A stretch of 32,039 nt of DNA from Glaciecola sp. Lineage in GTDB: Bacteria; Pseudomonadota; Gammaproteobacteria; Enterobacterales; Alteromonadaceae. Numbering within the stretch: the stretch's first letter is position 1; every line of letters begins with the position of its first letter. Below, in pieces: positions 7,316 to 16,818 of this stretch. The translations under genes and the position numbers were made by a program. The stretch covers positions 1-32,039 of the forward strand of contig JAAZVZ010000022.1 of assembly GCA_018623155.1 (NCBI GenBank), read 5' to 3'. Below the pieces are notes generated by a model, which was not told the origin of the DNA, did no database searches, and worked only from the letters and a program-made list of their open reading frames with translations.

Positions 7316-10300
7316 ATGTTCCGATATCTCGTTTTTTTATTCATCGTCTTACTTTTCAGTTACAAAAGCTTTGCTCACAACTATGACTCGCTGCACTTTT
7401 CACAATACAATATTTCTGATGGCTTACCTGATTCAACCATCACTGCTTTAACTCAAGACAGTTATGGCATGCTTTGGGTAGGTACACCCGAAGGATTAGT
7501 ACGCTACGACGGACGACGATTTTTGCACCTTCGCAACGAACTTGGCTTGAATCCTAGTTCACCACATGTATACGGTCTCGCGTTAGGTGAAAAACAAGAT
7601 TTATGGGTTGTGTTTGCTGATGGTATTTACACCCTAAGTCCTGACGCGCAAGCCTTTGAAATTTTTTATTCATTCAAAGACGACTATACTGGCGAGCGTT
7701 ATGTCACATATTTGAGTAATGGTGAACTTGCAGTGTATTTCGATAAAGAACTTTTACTGATCGATACGAGTTTATCTGCACCTCTCTATAACAGATACCA
7801 CTTTTCTCGCTCCATTGATGCCATAGATATTCTGGATGACCATTATTTGATTGGTCACAACTACGACCTAGTGAAATATCAAAAAACACCTTCTGGTGAA
7901 TTTACCCTTTCCGAAAGTATCAACATAGAATGTAGCATTCAAGATATTACAGTTGCAGATGAAGGACTTTTTGTCAGTTCCGGTAAGCGCGGAATTTTGG
8001 TTTATAATTCCGAATTGGAGTTAATCAATCAATACACTAACGAAAGTCACGCCATCGGGGCTAACCATATAAAGCAAACATTTATCGATGATAATAGCCG
8101 TATTTGGGCGATCACTTATGCCGATGGCATCTGGTATCAGGGCCCAACACAGGCGTATCGATCTTTTTATGAGCACAATGATCCCCATTCCATTGGAGCG
8201 AATCGCATCAACACGGTCTTTCAAACAACGAATGGAGATATGTGGTTCGGTACTGACCGGGGCGGACTGAATCACTTTCGCAGTAACACACAATTTATCT
8301 ACCACCTCAAACATGAGATTTCCGATAACTCACCACTGAGCGGAAATGATGTAACAGCCATTGCAGCGGATAAATATCTGCGGGGCTGGTTAGCAGCGAA
8401 TTCGGATGGGCTGTCTATCTATAACCCTGTTAAGCGGGAAAGCCAACTTATTTACTCAGGCCTTGCTGGAGTGCACGTATCAGATATTTATATCGACGAT
8501 GACCATGCTTGGATTTTAGATGACTTCGGTATCACACAGATTTCGGTGGATAGCCTGAATGTGATCCGTACTTTTACCCCTGAGAATTCAAGCCTAGCAG
8601 CGTCTGGCTTAGTAAAATGGGTGGAACTATCTCCCAAGCAAGTTTTTTTGTTACATCGCAAACATGGCATAAGCTTGTTTAATAAAGACACTCTATCTTT
8701 TCAACACTTCAACCTTGATAACTCCAATCTACCGACAAATTTCTTTAGTTATGGTCTGATTCATCAAGATTATGCATGGTTTGCATCAAACAGAGGCCTT
8801 CACGCATTTAATCCAAAAACAAATGACTTTGACAATTTTTTATTCGAAACCGATCTGAGCATAAATCGCATCAATCACATGATTACACATGGGCAACACA
8901 TCGTCTTATCGACTAATTTAGGCCTATATTTGTTTGACCCCTTAGGCAAGTCATTTAGCAATGCTGGTGTACCAAAACAAGTACAAGAAATTAATCTACA
9001 AGCTACTTTGATCAATGATAATGGTGATATTTGGTCTACGACCAAACAAGGAATGCTGAAATATCGGCTCGACTCAGAGATGCTCGATTGGTTCATTGAA
9101 GAAGATGGATTACAAGATAACGAATTTAATGAAGGTGTTGCATTTGAAAACTCTCGCGGCCTTTTCGTATTTTCTGGTCTAAATGGTATCTCAGTATTCC
9201 AACCCAATGAATTCAATAAAACGACACCAAAGCTTTTGTTATCCGCTGCAGAAATTTTTTATCAAGATGGTTCGACAGAATTTTTAATTCAACCACCTCA
9301 AGACATTTTCAATTTACAGTCTCCCAAAGCAATTAGCGCAATTGAACTAAATTTTGGTGACAAAGACTTTACCACCCACGCTAATAACCGCTTAGTCATC
9401 AAGGATGGGAGAAGTGTATTTGAAAATGAAGAATTTCTGTTTTCATTGTCACCCAAAGCTGGAGAGAATCATCTCATTGTGAGTGTACAAGGAGAATTCG
9501 ATAATCATTTTGCAAATAATATTCTGATAGATGTTTTTCAGCCGCGCCCTTGGTATCAACAATCTCATTTGCAACTGATAGCTGTTTTATTACTACTTTC
9601 CATCATTATCAGTATTTCTTACGTACGCTTGCGTCGCTCACGGAAAATCATAGAAAAAAAAGATAAGACTCTGATTCTACGCAACGAACAACTCGCCAAA
9701 GAACATTTTATTCAAAAGAGTAAACGAAATCAGCTTGAACAAAATGCGTCTGAAAAAAATCAAATGTTTGCGAATATCGCATCTGAATTCAACGTGCCTT
9801 TATCCTTGTTACTTGACCCAGTCGATGATTTGTTACAAAGCGAGCTACCCACCGATACACAAGAACGGTTATCGGCAATTAAACGCAACGCACTTAAATT
9901 GCGCAGTCTGAATCAAAAAATCTTTGAGCTCTCTCAGGCGACCTATATCACCTCAAAACCTGATGAAACTGATTCCACTGATTTAGCACTTTGTATGCGG
10001 ACCGTATTAGAAAACACTCAACAATTCAGTAAAGAGCGACGGATTGATGTTCGTTTCACGCCAATTGAGCCGTTCAAAATCAACGCAAGCTTCACTGAGT
10101 TTCAAACGTTGTTGAGTAATCTCGTTATGAATGCTCTGCAATATAACCACCTCAATGGCTTTGTTGATATTCACATGGAAGCGAATTCTGACCTGTTCAA
10201 GATGACTATTCAAAATAGTTCAAATCCAATACCGGATAGAGAAATGACGAATTTATTCACGCGCTTTTTCCGTGGATCTCAATCCAGTATCGCCAATCCA

Positions 10301-11251
10301 GATGGTGTTGGACTCGGCTTAAGTATCGTTAAGAATATTGTGGATCGCTTAAGCGGTGATATTGCCTTAACGAGTTCTCAAGATGGAATATTTACTGTAA
10401 AGCTATCTCTGCCAAATGTCTTTGAACAAAATATAATCCCCTTTCGAGATAGCCAAGAAGAGTTACCTAAAGCGTTATGTATTGATGATAACGAAGAAAT
10501 ATTAAAATACATCAAAATTGCATTACAACCCTCGTTTGATTTAACTGCGTTAAACTCACCTGAACACGCTGTTGAAATCGCCCGTGATATGTTACCAGAC
10601 GTCATTATTAGCGATATTATGATGCCTCATATCGATGGTATTACTCTGATGAGTATGATCAAAGAAGATGTGTTATTAAGTCACATTCCAGTGATTTTGA
10701 TCAGTGCTCGAACAAGCCAATCGGATATTCTTGAAGGCTTACGCAATGATGCAGCAGATTATATTTGCAAACCTTTTGATAATGAAGAGTTGCGCTTAAA
10801 AGCGCTTAATCTCATCAATATCCAGAAAAAATCTCGTGTGCACACTGTTCATCAAATCTCATCGAATGTACAAGACCCTTCATTTGTCACTGAGTCGCTC
10901 TCGGATTTTATGTCTAAGGTCTTAAAAATCTGTGAGGAACGCTTTGGAGACAATGAATTTGAATTGAACGACTTACGCGATGCGCTAGGCTTATCTGATA
11001 GACAGTTGTTACGAAAATTCAGAGCAGAAACGAATGCAAGTCCCCGTGATTTTTTATTTAATTATCGGGTTATGAAAGGTGCTGAAATGCTCAAATCCGG
11101 GGAAAGTGTGACGAACACCGCATACGCCACTGGCTTTGGGAGTCCATCACATTTTACTACTCGCTTTAAGAAATATTACAATCTCACGCCGAGGCAATTT
11201 ATTCAGCAGTGGTCTGCGTCAAGCGATGACGATATACCTGAGTCAAAATAG
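7316..11251 (+). CDS. Hybrid two-component regulator (propeller sensor, kinase, receiver, AraC), H-box His replaced
   Basis: This is a 1311-residue one-protein signalling system. In order: a signal peptide or anchor (1-20), a long run of regulator-propeller repeats (about 25-640; e.g. ALTQDSYGMLWVGTPEGLVRY), a Y_Y_Y-type domain (about 640-745), one membrane segment (about 752-772), a short coiled coil, a HisKA-like dimerisation domain (about 815-880), HATPase_c (about 920-1035), a receiver (about 1050-1170, phospho-acceptor Asp1100 in ISDIMMP, Lys in CKPF) and an AraC DNA-binding domain (about 1195-1300, ending SPSHFTTRFKKYYNLTPRQF). Such proteins usually sense oligosaccharides in the periplasm. 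The usual H-box FANISHEF reads FANIASEF, so Ser823 replaces the phosphorylated His, and the ATP-binding G1 box is degenerate (QNSSNPIP). The receiver looks intact. The 3' end overlaps the convergent gene by 53 bp. Confidence 0.9.
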   Translation: MFRYLVFLFIVLLFSYKSFAHNYDSLHFSQYNISDGLPDSTITALTQDSYGMLWVGTPEGLVRYDGRRFLHLRNELGLNPSSPHVYGLALGEKQDLWVVFADGIYTLSPDAQAFEIFYSFKDDYTGERYVTYLSNGELAVYFDKELLLIDTSLSAPLYNRYHFSRSIDAIDILDDHYLIGHNYDLVKYQKTPSGEFTLSESINIECSIQDITVADEGLFVSSGKRGILVYNSELELINQYTNESHAIGANHIKQTFIDDNSRIWAITYADGIWYQGPTQAYRSFYEHNDPHSIGANRINTVFQTTNGDMWFGTDRGGLNHFRSNTQFIYHLKHEISDNSPLSGNDVTAIAADKYLRGWLAANSDGLSIYNPVKRESQLIYSGLAGVHVSDIYIDDDHAWILDDFGITQISVDSLNVIRTFTPENSSLAASGLVKWVELSPKQVFLLHRKHGISLFNKDTLSFQHFNLDNSNLPTNFFSYGLIHQDYAWFASNRGLHAFNPKTNDFDNFLFETDLSINRINHMITHGQHIVLSTNLGLYLFDPLGKSFSNAGVPKQVQEINLQATLINDNGDIWSTTKQGMLKYRLDSEMLDWFIEEDGLQDNEFNEGVAFENSRGLFVFSGLNGISVFQPNEFNKTTPKLLLSAAEIFYQDGSTEFLIQPPQDIFNLQSPKAISAIELNFGDKDFTTHANNRLVIKDGRSVFENEEFLFSLSPKAGENHLIVSVQGEFDNHFANNILIDVFQPRPWYQQSHLQLIAVLLLLSIIISISYVRLRRSRKIIEKKDKTLILRNEQLAKEHFIQKSKRNQLEQNASEKNQMFANIASEFNVPLSLLLDPVDDLLQSELPTDTQERLSAIKRNALKLRSLNQKIFELSQATYITSKPDETDSTDLALCMRTVLENTQQFSKERRIDVRFTPIEPFKINASFTEFQTLLSNLVMNALQYNHLNGFVDIHMEANSDLFKMTIQNSSNPIPDREMTNLFTRFFRGSQSSIANPDGVGLGLSIVKNIVDRLSGDIALTSSQDGIFTVKLSLPNVFEQNIIPFRDSQEELPKALCIDDNEEILKYIKIALQPSFDLTALNSPEHAVEIARDMLPDVIISDIMMPHIDGITLMSMIKEDVLLSHIPVILISARTSQSDILEGLRNDAADYICKPFDNEELRLKALNLINIQKKSRVHTVHQISSNVQDPSFVTESLSDFMSKVLKICEERFGDNEFELNDLRDALGLSDRQLLRKFRAETNASPRDFLFNYRVMKGAEMLKSGESVTNTAYATGFGSPSHFTTRFKKYYNLTPRQFIQQWSASSDDDIPESK

Positions 11252-12269
11252 ATAGTTCATCAAACACTGTCCACTCCTCGATGACTTTTCCGTCCTTTAA
11301 CCTATATTGTGATTCACCAATAATTAATATTGGCAATCCCGTTGGCTGACCAAAGCGAACATTACCCGTGTGTGTTCCAGCAAATGTCCAGCGCACAGAT
11401 ACGTCGTGTCCACCATGACTGTTAGGGATCACACAAACCTTGTCTAAAGCCATTTTACCATCTGGCATTGCGCCAAGAAAATCAAGGTAATAGCGTAACA
11501 CTTGTTCTTTGTAGTTAAACTCACGATTTGCTGAACCATGGAATACAATATTATCGGCGTACAACAATTGTATATCACCTAACATTCGGTTATTCCAAAT
11601 ATTATGCAAGTGTGTAGATACAAATTCACCTGCATGGGTTTGCGAGTTAAATTGGTTGGCTTTTCTAGATGTATCAATACTCGAAACGCGAGTAATTTCT
11701 GCATCTCGCCATTGTGCGAATGGTCCATTAGGATCGACCGGCTGGCTCGCCCATTTTTGAGCTACCTCGTGTGGATCAAAGCCAAGCTGCTCGACTAAGG
11801 AATAATTATCCCGTACTAGCCATTCTTCAATGATCTTATTGTCCTTCATCACACAGTGTGCAATCACTCTAATCTGTGCAGATTTGCCCGTTGCAGGCCC
11901 AAATTCACTGTCTCCCAAGTTCGTCATTTGAGTCCAAATAAGATGAGACGAATGATAACCACCGTCATTATCACCACTGTAGATGATATTCTCCGCATGA
12001 AGGGTGCGATCAGGAAAAGCAGATAAGGTTTTGATTGTCCCCTGTACAGCCGCCTCAGCCCCTTCGGCGTAGCCGGCTAATGTATAAATAGGGCAATCAT
12101 CTGAGTAGTAGTCATACACGAGACCAATTTGCTTACCTTCCCAAATGCGATAAGTAATACGAATAATGTAATCCACTACACTGTTAAATTCTGGGTCAAA
12201 GCCTGCTACTGGATTGTGATCAGCGGATGGTGCTGGCGAGTTATCAAAGTGAAACTGCATACGTGACAC
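11199..12269 (-). CDS. Two-domain SnoaL/NTF2-like protein
   Basis: This 356-residue protein has two SnoaL-like (NTF2-fold) domains, about residues 30-170 and 205-345. Each ends in the family's typical strand, DNKIIEEWLVRDNYSLVEQLG and KDGKVIEEWTVFDELSILTQV. SnoaL relatives include polyketide cyclases, dehydratases and isomerases as well as non-enzymes, so the reaction is not known. No signal peptide is seen, so it is probably cytoplasmic. The start is GTG with GAGGA seven nt upstream; an ATG three codons inside is less well placed. It follows the TonB-dependent receptor gene after 114 bp and a terminator, so expression would need read-through or a separate promoter. Its 3' end overlaps the hybrid regulator gene tail to tail. 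Confidence 0.75.
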   Translation of the reverse strand: MSRMQFHFDNSPAPSADHNPVAGFDPEFNSVVDYIIRITYRIWEGKQIGLVYDYYSDDCPIYTLAGYAEGAEAAVQGTIKTLSAFPDRTLHAENIIYSGDNDGGYHSSHLIWTQMTNLGDSEFGPATGKSAQIRVIAHCVMKDNKIIEEWLVRDNYSLVEQLGFDPHEVAQKWASQPVDPNGPFAQWRDAEITRVSSIDTSRKANQFNSQTHAGEFVSTHLHNIWNNRMLGDIQLLYADNIVFHGSANREFNYKEQVLRYYLDFLGAMPDGKMALDKVCVIPNSHGGHDVSVRWTFAGTHTGNVRFGQPTGLPILIIGESQYRLKDGKVIEEWTVFDELSILTQVYRHRLTQTTAE

Positions 12270-12334
12270 AATATTATCCTCATGTTTTGATTATGGTTTA
12301 TTGATGTTTTTTTTGTGAACTATTTTTAACACAT

Positions 12335-12364
12335 AAAAAAGGGTAACCCGTCGAGGTTACCCTT
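12335..12364 (-). terminator. Terminator after the TonB-dependent receptor gene
   Basis: On the minus strand AAGGGTAACC, a short loop (TCGAC) and GGTTACCCTT are followed by a T run. It lies 20 nt after the receptor stop and before the SnoaL-like gene on the same strand. Confidence 0.88.
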
Positions 12365-12383
12365 CGTCGTTTATATGGTCAAA

Positions 12384-14759
12384 TTAAAACGCGTATTTAA
12401 CCGTTACACCTGCCATACGTGGGTTATTGTAGTTTGCTTGGACCGAGTTGATCGGCAAGCCGTTGCGGATCTGTGAATGTACTACCGCACGAGTCATAAC
12501 CGTTTTGTCAGTTAAGTTATCGATATAAGCTTCTAACGTTAACTGATCATTGACTTCCCAAGATACACGCGCATTGATCATGGTATGCGCGCTAACCTTG
12601 GTCTCAGGGATGTTTGTATCAAATGCGTAGTAGTCACCGACGTGAGTTAACTGCAAGTAAGGTACAACCATACCACCATTCTCAAGCTCTTTTTCGTAAA
12701 TGAAGTTCAAGCCAACGGTTGTCTTAGGGTTCATACCAGGTGTCCAACCAGCAAAGCTGAAACCTTGTGATGGATCATTCACATCTTGGCGACCTTCTAA
12801 GTTACCCAAGCCCGCTAAAGGCTGAATCAATTCGCTACCAACAGTGTAATCATCACTGAACTCGGAATCTAGGATAGATAGAGTACCAACAATCGTAAGG
12901 TTGTCTGTAGCAAGATATTGCATATCCGCTTCAAAGCCCCAAGAGTCAACATCACCGCCATTTTGATAGTATTCAAATGTTTGTGAAAGACCTTGTTGCG
13001 CACATTGGATGGCCGTAAGGTCTAGGGTCGTATCAGAACACGCTACCGCAAATAACTGAGACTTAACATCTGAATACTGATTGATGAAGAATGAACCGTT
13101 CAAACGCATAGCACCATCAAGTAAGTAGCTCTTCGCACCAACTTCATATGAAATGACTTCTTCATTATCGTAAGTTGGCTCAGCACCACGTGATACAACA
13201 CGTCCATCATTCGCGCCACCGGTACGCATACCAGTTGAGGCTGATGCGTATACCATCAAGTCTTCGTGAACATCGTGCTCAACAGCCGCTTTCCACAACA
13301 CTGACGCATCATCCCAATCAGGAATACTGGTACCCGTGAAAGATTTGTCATCTTTATTGTAACGTAAACCACCAACCAAACGCGTATCATCGGTAAGTTG
13401 ATAACGCAACTGACCAAATACAGCAACTGAGTCTACAGTATGTGGATCGTGGTTTGGGTTACCCCAACCAGGTACTACGATGTCATCGGCTACGCCATCA
13501 CCCGTGGTGTCTGCACGCCACAACCATTCCCAATCAGCTTCTTGCTTGTAGATGTACGCGCCAGCAATCCACTGAAGTGGACCTTCATTAGTTGACACAA
13601 TTTGCACCTCAGAAGTGTAGGTTTCATGACTGTCTTGACGGCCAAAGCCACCGACAAAATCTAAACCACCGTCAGAATAATCGTTATCGTAGAACTGCTC
13701 ACCTTTGAGTTTTGAATAGTTTGTTGTCCACTTGATATCCATCTCTTCCAGTTGCCAGTTTAAAACACCGGTTAAAGAGAATGCATCTTGGTTATCAAAT
13801 GACACCGCATTACGATAAACATCGCGAGGGCCGATATCTTGACGTTGTGCATCACTTGGTTGGTAAATATGCCCAGGAGTGACTGTTGCCTGGCCATTAA
13901 AAATACCACTGCCTTCTTCCGTCTCACTGATTGAATAACCGGCTATCTGTTGGAAACCCCAAATTGCCTCTGAGTTACCCTCTTTTTTGAAGTAATCCAT
14001 ACGAATGGTTGCATCGAACGTATCGCTAGGCTGGTATTTCGTTACCGAGCGTACATAAAAGTTGTTCTTTTCACGTAAATCATCTGATTTACCAGGTATG
14101 AAGTGATTCTTGATTACACCATCGTGCTTATCAGAAGCAATCGCCAAACGCGTCGCAACCGTGTCAGATACCGGCATGTTTACGATCGCCTCGTATGCAG
14201 CGCGATTGTAGGAGCCGTGAGTAACTTTAATGCTACCTTTTAGGTCATCAAACTCTGGTTGATTAGTGATTACGTTGATCGAACCAGCAAATGTGTTACG
14301 ACCGTAAAGTGTACCTTGAGGGCCACGTAATACTTCGATACGCTCAACGTCAACATATGCACCTAAACCAGCGGTTGTTGTTGGAACATAAATGCCATCT
14401 TGGAAAATACCAACGACCTGTTCCGCAATACCGGTACCAGCGACGCCGACTTCATTGGTTCGTGCACCACGCATTGCAGGACGAACCTCGCCCCCTGACT
14501 TACCAATACGTAGGCCTGGTACTACGTTTTCGAGACCCGTAATGTCGACGATACCTGCTCGCTCAATCGCCTTCTCATCGAGTGCAGTAATCGCAGAAGA
14601 AACTTCCTGAACATCTTGAGCGATGCGGTTAGCCGTAACAACAATACGCTCTACTTTACCATCAGCGGCTTCATCAGCGTATGCTGCAGGTGCAACAGAT
14701 GCCATTACGGCAGCTACAGACGCACCAATCAAAGAATATTTAAACTGTTTGTTTTGCAT
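12384..14759 (-). CDS. TonB-dependent outer-membrane receptor
   Basis: The 791-residue precursor has a signal peptide (about 1-29, ending APAAYA before DEAAD), a TonB box-like segment (VERIVVTAN), a plug domain (about 45-165, with GIFQDGIYVPTTTAGLGAYV and VERIEVLRGPQGTLYGRNTF) and a 22-strand-type barrel ending in the terminal aromatic strand VTVKYAF. It imports a substrate across the outer membrane with energy from TonB-ExbBD. It resembles the family used by sphingomonads and alteromonads for carbohydrates and aromatic or polyketide-like molecules rather than typical siderophore receptors, but ligand specificity cannot be read from sequence. GGGGGGAAAC precedes the ATG. The promoter carries a cassette operator between its -35 and -10 boxes, placing uptake under the same control as the catabolic genes. 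Confidence 0.93.
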   Translation of the reverse strand: MQNKQFKYSLIGASVAAVMASVAPAAYADEAADGKVERIVVTANRIAQDVQEVSSAITALDEKAIERAGIVDITGLENVVPGLRIGKSGGEVRPAMRGARTNEVGVAGTGIAEQVVGIFQDGIYVPTTTAGLGAYVDVERIEVLRGPQGTLYGRNTFAGSINVITNQPEFDDLKGSIKVTHGSYNRAAYEAIVNMPVSDTVATRLAIASDKHDGVIKNHFIPGKSDDLREKNNFYVRSVTKYQPSDTFDATIRMDYFKKEGNSEAIWGFQQIAGYSISETEEGSGIFNGQATVTPGHIYQPSDAQRQDIGPRDVYRNAVSFDNQDAFSLTGVLNWQLEEMDIKWTTNYSKLKGEQFYDNDYSDGGLDFVGGFGRQDSHETYTSEVQIVSTNEGPLQWIAGAYIYKQEADWEWLWRADTTGDGVADDIVVPGWGNPNHDPHTVDSVAVFGQLRYQLTDDTRLVGGLRYNKDDKSFTGTSIPDWDDASVLWKAAVEHDVHEDLMVYASASTGMRTGGANDGRVVSRGAEPTYDNEEVISYEVGAKSYLLDGAMRLNGSFFINQYSDVKSQLFAVACSDTTLDLTAIQCAQQGLSQTFEYYQNGGDVDSWGFEADMQYLATDNLTIVGTLSILDSEFSDDYTVGSELIQPLAGLGNLEGRQDVNDPSQGFSFAGWTPGMNPKTTVGLNFIYEKELENGGMVVPYLQLTHVGDYYAFDTNIPETKVSAHTMINARVSWEVNDQLTLEAYIDNLTDKTVMTRAVVHSQIRNGLPINSVQANYNNPRMAGVTVKYAF

Positions 14760-14839
14760 TATATGTTTCCCCCCAGAAACGTGTTTGTTGTAACGCGATG
14801 ATGTGATTATTTTTGTATAAGTATCACAGCGAAGTGTAC

Positions 14840-14868
14840 AAAATAGTTTTCGAATGCAAAAAGGTCAA
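14840..14868 (-). promoter_or_regulatory. TonB-dependent receptor promoter with operator in the spacer
   Basis: Minus-strand -35 TTGACC (14863-14868) and -10 TATTTT (14840-14845) are 17 nt apart. The spacer holds TTTGCATTCGAAAAC (plus-strand 14846-14860), a copy of the cassette motif. A degenerate half site, GTACACTTCGC, lies just downstream near the expected transcript start. Confidence 0.65.
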
Positions 14869-14920
14869 CCTTTTTTTGTAAATAAAATGTATATTTTTTG
14901 GAAATGCCTTGATTTTGCTA

Positions 14921-14949
14921 TTGCCAACCTCGTGAATTCGAAGTACATT
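14921..14949 (+). promoter_or_regulatory. Promoter and operator of the 332-residue SnoaL-like gene
   Basis: -35 TTGCCA (14921-14926) and -10 TACATT (14944-14949) are 17 nt apart. The motif TGAATTCGAAGTACAT (14933-14948) overlaps the spacer and the -10. It is divergent from the receptor promoter. Confidence 0.6.
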
Positions 14950-14974
14950 TTGTCAAAATAAAGCGAGATTTAAT

Positions 14975-15973
14975 ATGTCACATACTTCCAACAAACAACT
15001 CGTTTGGGACTATATTCAGTCCCTGCAATTTGTCGATGAAACGGCATGCAAAGTTGTTATTGAACATTATTTGCACAGTGAAGCTGTTTTCAACGGATTC
15101 CATCCAATTAATACTTTACATGGTCGCAACGAGATCTTTCATTCTTTGTGGAAACCTTTTTTAAAGGCTTTTCCCAACCCTCAGCGTCGAGATGATATAT
15201 TTTTTGCTGGGCATTTTAATAATAAGGATTGGGTCTGCGCGACAGGACATTACGTTGGAGTGATGGAAAACGACTGGTTGGGGATCCCTGCCTCTGGTGA
15301 AGTGACTTTCATACGTTTCGGCGAGTTTTACCACGTTGCAGATGGAAAGATTCAAGAAGTTTACGCAATTTACGATGTGCCACATGTCATGGCGCAAGCT
15401 GGATACCCTATTTTTCCAACCAGCTTAGGGACTGAACTCACTATCCCTGGTCCATCGTCCAATGATGGGATTATCATTGATGAATCAAACCCTGCTTTAG
15501 CAGAACACGCACAACAAACGGTCGAAGCAATGATTGCCGGGTTGATGCAGTTTGATGGACATAATTTAGAATCTATGCCCATTGAGCAGTATTGGCATCC
15601 TCAATTCATGTGGTATGGCCCTTACGGCATAGGGACTACACGAGGCCTACGTGGCTTTAGAGAAGGGCATCAACGCGCTTTTTTACACGCTTTCCCTGAC
15701 CGAGTTGGTGGTAATCACGTTGCGCGTTTTGCTGAAAATGGCTATGTGGCATCGACAGGCTGGCCAAGCATCAACGCGACTCATAGCGGTGGAGGTTGGT
15801 GTGGGCTGCCTGCACGAGGAGACAAAATCACTATGCGTGTAATGGACTGGTGGAGAGTAGATAAAACCATTCATGAGAATTGGGTATTCATTGATATGTT
15901 GGATTTTTGCCAACAAATTGGCTACGACGCGCTAGCAAGAATAACTGATATCAAACGCGCCAAGTCGAACTAA
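14975..15973 (+). CDS. Two-domain SnoaL/NTF2-like protein
   Basis: This 332-residue protein has two SnoaL-like domains. The first (about residues 5-145) contains WLGIPASGEVTFIRFGEFYHV and DGKIQEVYAIYDV. The second (about 175-325) contains YGPYGIGTTRGLRGFREGHQ, INATHSGGGWCGLPARGDKI, RVMDWWRVD and NWVFIDMLDF. The second domain is clearly paralogous to the 171-residue protein at 16819-17334 (shared GT.GL..FR, ATHSG, GIPA-like and NWV..D elements). No signal peptide is visible. Likely a cytoplasmic enzyme of the cyclase, dehydratase or isomerase type acting on the imported substrate; the reaction is unknown. It ends 25 bp from the convergent SDR gene. Confidence 0.78.
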   Translation: MSHTSNKQLVWDYIQSLQFVDETACKVVIEHYLHSEAVFNGFHPINTLHGRNEIFHSLWKPFLKAFPNPQRRDDIFFAGHFNNKDWVCATGHYVGVMENDWLGIPASGEVTFIRFGEFYHVADGKIQEVYAIYDVPHVMAQAGYPIFPTSLGTELTIPGPSSNDGIIIDESNPALAEHAQQTVEAMIAGLMQFDGHNLESMPIEQYWHPQFMWYGPYGIGTTRGLRGFREGHQRAFLHAFPDRVGGNHVARFAENGYVASTGWPSINATHSGGGWCGLPARGDKITMRVMDWWRVDKTIHENWVFIDMLDFCQQIGYDALARITDIKRAKSN

Positions 15974-15998
15974 GTAAGTGCTGAAAATTGCGGCTGTT

Positions 15999-16748
15999 TT
16001 ATTCAGCCGTCCATCCACCATCCACTTTCAAACTTGAGCCTGTTACCAGTTTACTGAGGTCAGACGCCAGATACACTACGGCATTTGCAACATCTTCTGG
16101 ATCACCAATTTTGCCCATTGGAATCTTATTGAGGACAAACTCTTTGAATTCTGGCTTGGCAAACATGGGCTCTGTCAATGGTGTTGCAATAAACGTTGGC
16201 GCGACCGAATTAACGCGAATACCTTGCCCAGCACATTCCACCGCCAAAGCTTTGGTCAATCCTTCTATCGCATGCTTTGTCATACAGTATACGGTGCGAT
16301 TAGGCGAGCCAATATGCCCCATCTGTGATGTTATATTGATAATTGACCCAGCGATATCATGTGCCGAAAAGTGCTTTACTGCTGCCTGAGAAGCCAAATA
16401 TACAGAACGAACATTGAGATTAAGTAACCAATCGAGTGTTTCCGGTTTAACGTCTGAAATGGGCTCTGGCTGATTCGCACCAACATTGTTGACTAAAATA
16501 TCTAGTTTAGGTAGCTCAGAGATACCTTCCAGCATGTCTGTACTGGTTGCATCCATGGCCCATCCTGTTACTTGGCCGGGGTGTGTTTGACTTAAAACAT
16601 CTAAATCCGAGGCAGTTCTGGCTACCGCAATAACATGTGCGCCTGCGCTGACAAGCTGTTCAACGCAGGCTTTACCAATACCTTTTCCAGCTCCGGTTAC
16701 AAGCGCCGTTTTGCCGTTTAAAAGTTGTTCGTTAAACCCTGATTGCAT
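15999..16748 (-). CDS. Short-chain dehydrogenase/reductase (SDR)
   Basis: With the ATG at 16748 the product is 249 residues, a classical SDR. It has the nucleotide-binding TGAGKGIG (18-25), NNVGAN (about 87-92), and the catalytic Asn112, Ser141, Tyr154 and Lys158 (YCMTK), plus the usual VNSVAPTFIATPL and VDGGW end. It would oxidise or reduce an alcohol/ketone with NAD(P). The sequence after strand 2 (AVARTASDL) leaves the cofactor preference open. A TTG codon two residues earlier is also possible; AAGG lies about ten nt before the ATG. It is divergent from the 171-residue SnoaL-like gene with a shared operator, so it belongs to the cassette. Confidence 0.92.
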   Translation of the reverse strand: MQSGFNEQLLNGKTALVTGAGKGIGKACVEQLVSAGAHVIAVARTASDLDVLSQTHPGQVTGWAMDATSTDMLEGISELPKLDILVNNVGANQPEPISDVKPETLDWLLNLNVRSVYLASQAAVKHFSAHDIAGSIINITSQMGHIGSPNRTVYCMTKHAIEGLTKALAVECAGQGIRVNSVAPTFIATPLTEPMFAKPEFKEFVLNKIPMGKIGDPEDVANAVVYLASDLSKLVTGSSLKVDGGWTAE

Positions 16749-16755
16749 AACCAAT

Positions 16756-16802
16756 TTGCCTTAATTAAAAGTTTTATTTATTCTAGATGCATTCGAATTC
16801 AT
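16756..16802 (+). promoter_or_regulatory. Promoter of the SnoaL-like/lacI transcript with operator after the -10
   Basis: -35 TTGCCT (16756-16761) and -10 TATTCT (16779-16784) are 17 nt apart. The near-palindrome ATGCATTCGAATTCAT (16787-16802) covers the expected start of transcription. Because lacI follows in the same transcript, this site would make the repressor autoregulated. Confidence 0.6.
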
Positions 16803-16809
16803 ATAGCAA
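16780..16809 (-). promoter_or_regulatory. SDR promoter sharing the same operator
   Basis: Minus-strand -35 TTGCTA (16804-16809) and -10 TAGAAT (16780-16785) are 18 nt apart, with the operator at 16787-16802 in the spacer. One site could thus repress both divergent genes. Confidence 0.5.
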
Positions 16810-16818
16810 GTCTTAATC

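Noticed and set aside
11199-11251. Overlap of the regulator and SnoaL-like gene ends as a frameshift or assembly error
   Set aside because: Both proteins end naturally for their families, so a simple tail-to-tail overlap of 53 bp is the better reading.
14858-14877. AAAAAGG-TCAA-CCTTTTT hairpin as a terminator
   Set aside because: It sits between divergent genes and is better explained by the receptor promoter's -35 box (TTGACC) in an A/T-rich setting.
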